DNA from: Bacteroidaceae bacterium
GTDB taxonomy: Bacteria > Bacteroidota > Bacteroidia > Bacteroidales > Bacteroidaceae
NCBI GenBank assembly: GCA_017650105.1
Contig: JAGCFO010000009.1
Span: forward strand, 1-64,000
Length of the DNA: 64,000 bases
Direction of reading: 5' to 3'
In this document: positions 1-5,761 of the stretch, piece by piece
How the letters are laid out: each line of letters begins with the position of its first letter
Numbering within the stretch: the stretch's first letter is position 1
Translations under genes and position numbers: made by a program
Notes under the pieces: model-generated
Database searches by the model: none
Told to the model about the DNA's origin: nothing
Seen by the model: only the letters and a program-made list of their open reading frames with translations

Positions 1-536
1 CCCACCTGGCCGTCCATCACCTTGCCCAGCATGCTCGCTATCTGCGCAGCGCTCTCCTGGCTCGCTTCCAGGCCGTACTGCTGAGCAAGCATGTCGTTCA
101 TCACAGGAATCAGCTTCTCAAGGCTCGTGCGCTTCTCCAGGTAGGTGGCCAGCTCCTGGGCACCCGCAAGCTGAACCTCGTCGCCAATCACACCCAGCTG
201 CTGCTGGGCTGAACATAGGCGCTTGATCGCGGCAACGTCCGCATCCGTCGCCGACATCGTGTTGCGCATGTTCGTAGCAAGCTTCTGCTCCGCAACCGAC
301 TGCGAAGCATACGCACCCGACAACGTGCGCACAACACCGCCAAGATCCGATAGGGTCTGCTGAAGCATGGCTACCGACTGAGAGGCCTGCGACCAGTTCA
401 CGATGCTACCGCTCAGACGGTCCGCCTCCAGCTTCACCTTCTTCACCGCGTTCTTCAGCGAATCGGCGTCAACCTCCACCTTCTTGAAGGTTCCCTTGTC
501 ACTTATCTTGATAAAAAAACTGACCGTTTCTGCCAT
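1..536 (-). CDS. Phage tail tape-measure protein, N-terminal part (cut by window edge)
   Basis: The frame opens at the ATG at 536 and runs off the left window edge, giving about 178 residues. The start reads MAETVSFFIKISDKG, followed by long helical stretches rich in Ala, Gln, Ser and Leu (SVAMLQQTLSDLGGVVRTL, later RTSLEKLIPVMNDMLAQQ), typical of the start of tape-measure proteins, which span the tail tube and set its length. The position directly after the frameshifted tail-assembly chaperone genes is the canonical one for a tape measure. No peptidase domain can be seen in the available part. Confidence 0.8.
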   Translation of the reverse strand, partial: MAETVSFFIKISDKGTFKKVEVDADSLKNAVKKVKLEADRLSGSIVNWSQASQSVAMLQQTLSDLGGVVRTLSGAYASQSVAEQKLATNMRNTMSATDADVAAIKRLCSAQQQLGVIGDEVQLAGAQELATYLEKRTSLEKLIPVMNDMLAQQYGLEASQESAAQIASMLGKVMDGQV

Positions 537-584
537 CGTATTGTTTTTTTGTTTATATTTGTAGCCGTATTCAGTTTGGTATAT

Positions 585-734
585 ATGATATCGCTTTACG
601 TCAACCCGATTCTGCGCTATATCCAGGATCTCTTCTCCAATCCGTTAGCAGCCTTTCTGGCAGTGGTGTGGATTGCCTTTTGTGCCTTCATCATATCGGT
701 TGCGATAAAATTACCGTTTAGAAAAGATCTTTAG
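585..734 (+). CDS. Small membrane protein, candidate lysogeny-expressed gene
   Basis: A 49-residue frame from the ATG at 585 lies on the strand opposite to the surrounding tail operon. It holds one strong membrane segment (PLAAFLAVVWIAFCAFIISVAI) followed by a basic tail (KLPFRKDL), plus a shorter amphipathic N-terminus. A perfect -7 element TATATTTG lies at 554-561, placing transcription start about 17 bases before the ATG; the -33 box is poor. The frame can be extended to a TTG at 549, but that would overlap the -7 box. No family is recognised. It could be a small superinfection-exclusion or membrane cargo protein, or a chance frame. Confidence 0.4.
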   Translation: MISLYVNPILRYIQDLFSNPLAAFLAVVWIAFCAFIISVAIKLPFRKDL

Positions 735-787
735 CATCCCTCTCCTCTCCAGCGCCCCTATAGTCCCTCTAGTCCCTATTGCCATTA

Positions 788-846
788 TCCGATTACCTGA
801 TTACCTGATTATCCGATTATTTGATTATTCGATCATCCGATTATCC
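788..846. repeat. YYGATTAY 8-bp tandem array, 7 units
   Basis: Seven units of the 8-bp repeat (CCGATTAC, CTGATTAC, CTGATTAT and variants) end at the stop codon of the tail chaperone extension, which is itself made by a repeat unit read on the - strand (TAA of TAATCGGA). Confidence 0.9.
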
Positions 847-1147
847 CATACCGCTTCTTCGCTGCCTCATAGCGGGCCTTGCGCTCTTCCTCTGTCAGCA
901 CCTCTGTTTCTGACGGCTTACCGCCGCCGTCCCACGGCAACGCAAACACATCCTCTGCCTTCAGCCTTTTCCTCACCCACGGACGGAGCACGTGAGCACA
1001 CAGCACACGCACCTGCTCCCAGCTGCTCCTGTCACGTAGCTCTTCCTTCTCACGCCAATGGGCATACACCTCATAAAACTCCGCTGGGGTGCACGAGCTG
1101 AAGTCCGCCAGACTCATCCCCATGCACCCCAGCGCGATTCCTGTCAA
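833..1147 (-). CDS. Tail assembly chaperone C-terminal extension, made by -1 frameshift
   Basis: This frame has no good start: the first candidate is a TTG at 1147 and the first ATG comes eight codons later. It lies in the -1 frame relative to the 97-residue chaperone upstream, and the two frames overlap at a run of nine A on the coding strand (1179-1187). Reading through the slip gives a fusion continuing KSSGVACDIDTLTGIALGC. This layout equals lambda G/GT and the equivalent pair in most long-tailed phages, where the minor fusion bridges tube subunits and tape measure during assembly. The fusion protein would span 833-1458. It ends inside the 8-bp repeat array. Confidence 0.8.
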   Translation of the reverse strand: MTGIALGCMGMSLADFSSCTPAEFYEVYAHWREKEELRDRSSWEQVRVLCAHVLRPWVRKRLKAEDVFALPWDGGGKPSETEVLTEEERKARYEAAKKRYGIIG

Positions 1148-1164
1148 CGTGTCAATGTCACACG

Positions 1165-1458
1165 CTACGCCTGAGGACTTTTTTTTTCCTCACCCTCTAT
1201 CGCACCAAGAAACGCGCCAAGCACGTCCGGCTCCAGAAGGTCGGCAAACAGCTCGAAGTCCATGTCAAACGGCACACCGTCCGCCGAACAGGCACTCGAC
1301 ACGCAGCACCACATAAACAGCACCAGGTCGCTCACGTCCTCGCTACCGATGGCGCTCACGTCCTTGCCGCTCACACGCTTGAAACGAACCATAGCACCCA
1401 TCGTAACTCTGCAAGGGTACTTGTGGCCCTTTATCGTCAGCTCCCGCAATACAGCCAT
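1165..1458 (-). CDS. Tail assembly chaperone (G-like), 97 aa
   Basis: A small acidic protein directly after the tail tube gene and before the tape measure, in the usual place of the tail assembly chaperone. It starts MAVLRELTIKGHKYPCRV and ends in EGEEKKSPQA just after the slippery A9 run. Most ribosomes should stop at 1165; a minority slipping back by one base would make the longer fusion ending at 833. It begins two bases after a repeat array, so its leader is made of repeat units rather than a normal A-rich ribosome-binding region. Confidence 0.75.
   Translation of the reverse strand: MAVLRELTIKGHKYPCRVTMGAMVRFKRVSGKDVSAIGSEDVSDLVLFMWCCVSSACSADGVPFDMDFELFADLLEPDVLGAFLGAIEGEEKKSPQA
1179..1188 (-). 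promoter_or_regulatory. Programmed -1 frameshift slippery site (A9 run)
   Basis: On the coding strand the frame-0 codons are GAA AAA AAA AGT, holding the heptamer A-AAA-AAA that permits tandem slippage of both tRNAs by -1. After slipping, the next codons are AAG TCC TCA GGC, continuing without a stop to 833. The zero frame ends six codons after the last AAA. Confidence 0.75.
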
Positions 1459-1460
1459 AT

Positions 1461-1500
1461 CCGATTACCCGATTATCTGATTATCCGATTATCCGGTCAC
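1461..1500. repeat. YYGATTAY 8-bp tandem array, 5 units
   Basis: Five units fill the gap between the tail tube stop (1506) and the tail chaperone start (1458). The array almost touches the start codon. Confidence 0.9.
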
Positions 1501-1505
1501 CCTCA

Positions 1506-1949
1506 TTACGCCGGGTTAGAAGTCACTGCACCGCTGTTCTCAAGAGTCAGCGAGTACTTCTCGTCGTCACCGGCAGGACCGTCGTCCTCAAGGCTCGTAA
1601 TCACGTAGCTGCCCTCGTAATATGTCGCTGACGACTGGGCATCCACTTCGCCACGGTAACCGTAACGGGCCACCACAGGCTCGCCCGCAAGCCACAGGCT
1701 CTTCAGCGTCGGCAAACCAACCTTGCTCGCTGCGTCGTCGCCGTCATACACGAAGCCCTCACACGTGATCGTCTCAGCAAGACTCTTCACGTACTTCTCC
1801 TTGAACTTGCCGCTCGCGGCCTCCTTAGTAACACGCTCGCCAGTCTCCGTCGAGTCGCTGATCTTGCAGCCCGTCGAGTGACCGAAGGGCTTGAACGTGC
1901 TGCCTACATACAGACCCAGTATAAGGTCCGTTCCGTCTCTATAAGCCAT
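1506..1949 (-). CDS. Phage major tail tube protein
   Basis: A 147-residue protein starting MAYRDGTDLILGLYVGSTFKPFG and containing a conserved turn HSTGCKISDSTETGERVTKEA, characteristic of the tail tube proteins of long-tailed phages, with alternating beta-type sequence and a C-terminal SYVITSLEDDGPAGDDEKYSLTLENSGAV strand pair. It would polymerise into the inner tube of the tail. The start has the A-rich leader (TTAACCATAAAAAAGAAAAG before ATG) shared with the scaffold and gam genes. The upstream lipoprotein gene overlaps its first 11 bases. The tail chaperones follow after a repeat array. Confidence 0.8.
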   Translation of the reverse strand: MAYRDGTDLILGLYVGSTFKPFGHSTGCKISDSTETGERVTKEAASGKFKEKYVKSLAETITCEGFVYDGDDAASKVGLPTLKSLWLAGEPVVARYGYRGEVDAQSSATYYEGSYVITSLEDDGPAGDDEKYSLTLENSGAVTSNPA

Positions 1950-2475
1950 TTCTTTTCTTTTTTATGGTTAATAATATGAATAACAGGCATGTCGTTACAA
2001 AAGATCCCGTCACCATGCCTGAAAGAAAATGACGGAATCGGCTCTGAGGGGGTACGGTTTGGTTCTCACGAGACGACGAGCTTCGCACATGGCTTAGCGT
2101 GTCGCGCAACTCCGATATCGTGCGGACGTACGACTCGCACAGAAGCAACAGGCTGTCACACGTCGCCCATACAACAATACGCTCAGGCTCATCGCCAGAC
2201 TGACACTCACGTGTAACCTGAACCCTCGCACGGCCATTCATGGCATGGTAGCTCGCACCCGAAGGTAGATGCCGAAGACTGTCAGTGGATATCGTCAGAC
2301 TCACCGACGACCCCGCAACCAGCAGAGGGGACAACGTCCGCTCCGTCACCTCCACCAGCGACGTCCTCTGACGATGCTCCGACACATAGCTCGATGTCTC
2401 CGACGTCGTCCTTCTCGCGGCGCAGCCGCCGAAGAACAGGGCAGTCGTCACGGTAATCACAGCGGTTAGCATCGT
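1939..2475 (-). CDS. Lipoprotein with C-terminal membrane segment, spanin-like
   Basis: Starting at the internal ATG at 2475, the protein (178 aa) opens with a lipoprotein signal: hydrophobic core MLTAVITVTTALFF and lipobox FGGC, followed by a Ser/Thr/Arg-rich periplasmic part. It ends with a membrane segment (GSFVTTCLLFILLTI) and a basic tail KKKRNGL. An outer-membrane lipid anchor plus a C-terminal inner-membrane span is the layout of unimolecular spanins such as T1 gp11, which fuse the two membranes at lysis. Its first 194 bases lie in another frame inside the preceding gene, as Rz1 does in Rz. A longer frame to 2538 exists but would bury the signal peptide. The last codons double as the leader of the tail tube gene. 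Confidence 0.6.
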   Translation of the reverse strand, partial: TMLTAVITVTTALFFGGCAARRTTSETSSYVSEHRQRTSLVEVTERTLSPLLVAGSSVSLTISTDSLRHLPSGASYHAMNGRARVQVTRECQSGDEPERIVVWATCDSLLLLCESYVRTISELRDTLSHVRSSSSRENQTVPPQSRFRHFLSGMVTGSFVTTCLLFILLTIKKKRNGL

Positions 2476-2770
2476 CGATGGCCTTACGCAGACGAGCCAT
2501 CTCACGCTTAGTCGAGTTAAGGTCTCTACGAGTCTCATACAACTCCTTCTTCAATGGTTCAACAATGTTCTCTACAAGGATACGAGTCGCCTGATCAGCA
2601 TTCGTGATATGAACAGTCTCTGCCTCCGCACACGCCCTCTCGGCATCACCGCGGGCATGGTCGGCGTCTGCTAGCGCACGCTTAACCGACGACTTCAGCG
2701 TCAGCAGACCTACAAGTGTCGCAAGCAGACCGCCGCCAACAATATAGTTCAGTATCAACGATGATTCCAT
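2282..2770 (-). CDS. Membrane-anchored coiled-coil protein, inner-spanin-like
   Basis: From the ATG at 2770 the protein (162 aa) has one N-terminal membrane segment (LILNYIVGGGLLATLVGLLTL) followed by a long charged coiled coil (about residues 26-100, rich in Ala, Glu, Arg, Lys) and a CDYRDDCPV cysteine pair. This is the shape of an i-spanin (Rz-like), and the lipoprotein gene begins inside its 3' half in another frame, as in Rz/Rz1. A TTG at 2776 could add two residues. A holin-associated or structural role is possible; no lysozyme is visible in the window. Confidence 0.55.
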   Translation of the reverse strand: MESSLILNYIVGGGLLATLVGLLTLKSSVKRALADADHARGDAERACAEAETVHITNADQATRILVENIVEPLKKELYETRRDLNSTKREMARLRKAIDDANRCDYRDDCPVLRRLRREKDDVGDIELCVGASSEDVAGGGDGADVVPSAGCGVVGESDDIH

Positions 2771-2818
2771 GCTCAATACTCTCGAACCCCATGAGGCAGT
2801 TCCCCCGGTTCACGTTAT

Positions 2819-2978
2819 CCGATTATCTGATTATCCGATTACCCGATCACCCGATTATCTGATCATCCGATTACCCGATTATCCGATTATCCGATTACCC
2901 GATTATCTGATCATCCGATTACCCGATTATCTGATTATCCGATTACCCGATTATCTGATTATCCGATTACCCGATCAC
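2819..2978. repeat. YYGATTAY 8-bp tandem array, about 20 units
   Basis: The longest array, about 20 units of CCGATTAT, CTGATTAT, CCGATTAC and CCGATCAC, fills the gap between the capsid stop and the next gene. The capsid stop codon (TGA, coding strand) lies in the last, degenerate unit. Confidence 0.95.
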
Positions 2979-4039
2979 CCCGCGGCCTGAGCCTGATAGC
3001 CGCTGCGCATCACAACACCGGCATCTGCCTTCTTAGGCATGCAGATGAAGTAATGGCGGAAGTTCACCTTGTTGCGCTGGTACTCGGGATCAGTCGCAGC
3101 CTCGCTGTAGTACATCTTAGTCGAACCCGTCGCCTTGAACACTCTAGGTACGTAGAACGCAAACGAACACTGGAACTCACCCGCGCTCGCCGCCGCACCC
3201 AGCGCCTTCTTCGTGCCGCTGGTCGTATACAGCGGATTGTTCGCAAACTCATAGATGTCGAAACCGTACAGACGGCCAACTGTACCCTCGTTCCTGTTGA
3301 TGTTGTACTGCTCACGGAACGATTGGCTCGTCTCCAACAGGTCGTTCACATGGTCGCTGCAAAGCACAAGCCTACGACCGGCACTCGGAACCTTCAGCTT
3401 GTCCATGCTACGCTTCATCGACAGCAGGTCGCCAACAGTGAACTTCAGACGGCCAGTGCTCGCATCGCGCTCACCGCTCGTCACCAGCACAGGAGTAGCC
3501 GCACTGTTCGACGAAGCACACATCGCATGCGCCGCCTTCGCAAACTTCGAGTCGTTGATGGCGTTGCCGTGGCTCTCCTTCACTCTCGACATCTTGTCGT
3601 AGCTCAGTGCATACAGCTCATCGTCAGTGATAGGAGTCACCTTCGACTGGAACTTGTCAAGCTGGATGGCAATGTCCGAATCATCCAGTGCCTGAAGTGG
3701 AATAGGATAGGTCGTGTTGTTAACAAGGACGTCCGGGTCCACACCAACGTCTACTAGATGGATCACGTCATTCTCCACAATGCTGCTGTGGTCAGGAATT
3801 CCGTCAAGCCACGTCGATTCCAGACCACGGCGAAGCTTCTTCACAAGCTCCCCGGTCCACACCTCCGTCAACACACCGGCACGCAATACTCCCGCAGGGG
3901 CAAAACCACCGCACACCAACGACAACGCGTTCGCAGCCAACGCACCGGCTCCAGAGTCAACACCAATCACGGCGGCACACACGCCGCCCATCACGCAGTT
4001 CATAAGCACTGCCAAAAGAATAGATACAATTCTTACCAT
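2975..4039 (-). CDS. Phage major capsid protein
   Basis: A 354-residue protein directly downstream of the protease/scaffold gene, with a typical capsid body (VLTEVWTGELVKKLRRGLESTWLDGIPDHS, ENDVIHLVDVGVDPDVLVNN, later GRLYGFDIYEFANNPLY and VFKATGSTKMYYSEAATDP) consistent with the HK97-type fold of Mu-like phages of Bacteroidetes. Unusually the first 25 residues (MVRIVSILLAVLMNCVMGGVCAAV) are strongly hydrophobic and look like a membrane or signal segment, probably part of a delta-like region removed by the neighbouring protease. It forms the head shell. The stop codon lies in a repeat array. Confidence 0.8.
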   Translation of the reverse strand: MVRIVSILLAVLMNCVMGGVCAAVIGVDSGAGALAANALSLVCGGFAPAGVLRAGVLTEVWTGELVKKLRRGLESTWLDGIPDHSSIVENDVIHLVDVGVDPDVLVNNTTYPIPLQALDDSDIAIQLDKFQSKVTPITDDELYALSYDKMSRVKESHGNAINDSKFAKAAHAMCASSNSAATPVLVTSGERDASTGRLKFTVGDLLSMKRSMDKLKVPSAGRRLVLCSDHVNDLLETSQSFREQYNINRNEGTVGRLYGFDIYEFANNPLYTTSGTKKALGAAASAGEFQCSFAFYVPRVFKATGSTKMYYSEAATDPEYQRNKVNFRHYFICMPKKADAGVVMRSGYQAQAAG

Positions 4040-4073
4040 TTTTATTTACCTTTTTTTACCGTTTCACATTCAT

Positions 4074-4121
4074 CCGATTATCTGATTACCCGATTATTTG
4101 ATTATCCGATTATCTGATTAG
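4074..4121. repeat. YYGATTAY 8-bp tandem array, 6 units
   Basis: Six units lie between the scaffold stop and the capsid leader. The scaffold stop codon falls at the array edge. Confidence 0.9.
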
Positions 4122-4567
4122 CCTTCCAGATCACACTCCATGCCGTACTCGGCCTTGTACAGCTCCTTGTACTTCGCCGGATTCTCCCCACGGAGCTTCA
4201 ACAGCTCGCTCTCTGGAACGTCGCTCAGCTTCTTGTACTCCGACGTAGGGGCACCGCCCTCATGCCCTATGACATGGCTCAGCTTTACCTGGGGCGACAT
4301 GGCACCGAAGGTCTCCTTCAACTCGTCGGCACCGATCTTCTTGCCGAGATCCAGAAAATGCTGCTTCTTGTCCTCGCCAATCTTCTTCTCGGCAATAGCA
4401 GCGTTAACAATACTCTCAATACGGGCGGCACGCAAGGTGTCGCACTCCTCACGCAGAGTCTCCGACTCAGCAGCAGATGCCTTCAGGGCCGATAGCTTAG
4501 AGCTGATGGCGCTCTCGTCGGCATCTTTCGGCAAACCCAATTCAAGGGCTAACTTCTCTCTGTCCAT
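4118..4567 (-). CDS. Internal-start scaffold protein (Mu gpZ-like)
   Basis: The in-frame ATG at 4567 (residue 166 of the protease gene) begins MDREKLALELGLPKDADE. It is preceded by ATAACCATCAAAAAGAGAAA, almost the same leader as that before the tail tube gene at 1949 and the gam gene at 14966. This strongly suggests independent translation of a 149-residue scaffold from within the protease gene, as gpZ within gpI in Mu and Nu3 within C in lambda. The product would be a helical assembly core digested by the protease. Confidence 0.65.
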   Translation of the reverse strand: MDREKLALELGLPKDADESAISSKLSALKASAAESETLREECDTLRAARIESIVNAAIAEKKIGEDKKQHFLDLGKKIGADELKETFGAMSPQVKLSHVIGHEGGAPTSEYKKLSDVPESELLKLRGENPAKYKELYKAEYGMECDLEG

Positions 4568-5062
4568 TTCTTTCTCTTTTTGATGGTTATTACTATGCAG
4601 CAGCGGCAACACCTCTGCCGCATTCTTGCCTAATGTCAGTCGAACACCGTCCTTCTGCAGAACCAGCGAATCGTCATTCGCGCCGATATCAACAACACTC
4701 ACCTCAAACAGCTTGCTCTTGGTGATGGTCGGCAATGTCTGACCAGGTAACAGAAACTCTGCAGAATCGCTGGTCTCCACAATGTCAATGCCTACGCTCA
4801 CCATCTTAAGACTGCCGAACTCCCACTGCTTCTTGCAACGGACACTCAACTCGCTCACCTCGTCGAAGACTAGCTCGCCGGTAACTTCGCCGTGCTCCAC
4901 ACGCACATCTTTCACATATCCTATCACCATACCGCGCTGGTGCATGTACAGAAGCACAGGATTGCGGTTGTACTGCTCCACGTCCATGCCCACAGTCAGT
5001 ACACGCGTGCCGTAGCAGTTCAGACTGTCGTTGCTGATGCGCACTCTTTTTGTCTTGTTCAT
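4118..5062 (-). CDS. Prohead protease with C-terminal scaffold (Mu gpI-like)
   Basis: A 314-residue protein with two parts. Residues 1 to about 140 match the prohead protease pattern: a His in NPVLLYMHQRGMVIGYV and a Ser in KMVSVGIDIVE, followed by FEVSVVDIGAND, resembling the catalytic His-Ser core of HK97/Mu-type proteases. Residues 166-314 form a helical, acidic scaffold domain (SSKLSALKASAAESETLREE). It is the first gene of the leftward structural operon, followed by the capsid, as I/Z and T in Mu. An internal in-frame start at 4567 probably makes the scaffold alone. Confidence 0.8.
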   Translation of the reverse strand: MNKTKRVRISNDSLNCYGTRVLTVGMDVEQYNRNPVLLYMHQRGMVIGYVKDVRVEHGEVTGELVFDEVSELSVRCKKQWEFGSLKMVSVGIDIVETSDSAEFLLPGQTLPTITKSKLFEVSVVDIGANDDSLVLQKDGVRLTLGKNAAEVLPLLHSNNHQKEKEMDREKLALELGLPKDADESAISSKLSALKASAAESETLREECDTLRAARIESIVNAAIAEKKIGEDKKQHFLDLGKKIGADELKETFGAMSPQVKLSHVIGHEGGAPTSEYKKLSDVPESELLKLRGENPAKYKELYKAEYGMECDLEG

Positions 5063-5078
5063 AACTCGTATGTCTTAT

Positions 5079-5098
5079 GTTTTCGCTTCCGCGAAAAC
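5079..5098 (-). other. Perfect hairpin in the 5' leader of the structural operon
   Basis: An 8-bp perfect stem (GTTTTCGC with GCGAAAAC) and a four-base loop TTCC lie in the leader of the leftward late transcript, between the candidate promoter and the protease start at 5062. It has no U-run. It may stabilise the mRNA or serve as an operator. Confidence 0.6.
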
Positions 5099-5114
5099 GG
5101 AATCGTTTCTTCCG

Positions 5115-5145
5115 CAAAGATGACGCTTTCATATCTATTGGCAAA
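5115..5145 (-). promoter_or_regulatory. Leftward late promoter of the structural operon
   Basis: Read on the - strand: TTTG (5145-5142), 19-bp spacer, CATCTTTG (5122-5115), one base off the Bacteroidetes -7 consensus TAnnTTTG. It would start transcription near 5108, upstream of protease, capsid and tail genes. The rightward terminase operon has a weaker candidate (CAACTTTG at 5217-5224). Confidence 0.55.
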
Positions 5146-5248
5146 ATTTCTGAGAAACACCTGCACAATACAGCGAAACGCATTCACACTTATTTTTCAA
5201 CAACATTTATTATCCTCAACTTTGTGTCGATTTTTTAATGCATTTTCA

Positions 5249-5755
5249 ATGGAAAAAGAACAGAAGAAAACAACAACACGGCTATCCAAAGCGGAAATAG
5301 AACGGAAGAAGACGCTGGCACGCTCTCTCTACCTCTCGGGAATGGATATCACCGACATCGCCGAACAGATAGCAATCTCACGGGTTTCCGTTTCACACTG
5401 GGCGGGTGACGGGGGGTGGAAAGAGGCACGAGCAGCTAAGAACATCACACGACCAGAGCTGGTCAACAAACTGCTACGAACCATCGACAACCTCATCGAC
5501 AGTGTCAATAAGTCCGAAGACCCAACACTCATCGGATCACTCGCCGACAAACTGTCCAAACTCTCATCAACAATCGAGAAACTCGACAAGAAGGCTAACG
5601 TCATCGACGCCATTGAGGTCTTCATGGCATTCAACCGATGGATTCAGGACCAGGCTTGCTACGATCCCGACATAACGCCCGAGCTCATCAAGGCCATCAA
5701 CAAGTACCAGAACAAATTCCTCATGGAAAAGGTATCCAATCCTTCATCGCTCTAA
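5249..5755 (+). CDS. Terminase small subunit-like DNA-binding protein
   Basis: From the ATG at 5249 (168 aa): MEKEQKKTTTRLSKAEIERKK, then a helix-turn-helix (ARSLYLSGMDITDIAEQIAISRVSVSHWAGDGGW, about residues 24-58), then a helical C-terminus. This is the form of small terminase or DUF1804-like subunits of Mu-type phages, which recognise packaging DNA. The open frame continues upstream to 4892 but that part lies antisense to the protease gene and is not coding. It is followed after six bases by the large terminase. Confidence 0.75.
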   Translation: MEKEQKKTTTRLSKAEIERKKTLARSLYLSGMDITDIAEQIAISRVSVSHWAGDGGWKEARAAKNITRPELVNKLLRTIDNLIDSVNKSEDPTLIGSLADKLSKLSSTIEKLDKKANVIDAIEVFMAFNRWIQDQACYDPDITPELIKAINKYQNKFLMEKVSNPSSL

Positions 5756-5761
5756 CAACTC

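Noticed and set aside
2819..2978. Repeat array as a possible CRISPR
   Set aside because: Units are 8 bp and directly tandem without spacers, and no cas gene is present in the window.
3053..3757. 234-codon + strand frame opposite the capsid gene
   Set aside because: Antisense to a confident capsid gene, with Arg/His/Leu-rich composition typical of shadows.
4892..5248. Upstream extension of the terminase small subunit frame
   Set aside because: This part is antisense to the protease gene and spans both candidate promoters; the HTH protein has a good ATG at 5249.
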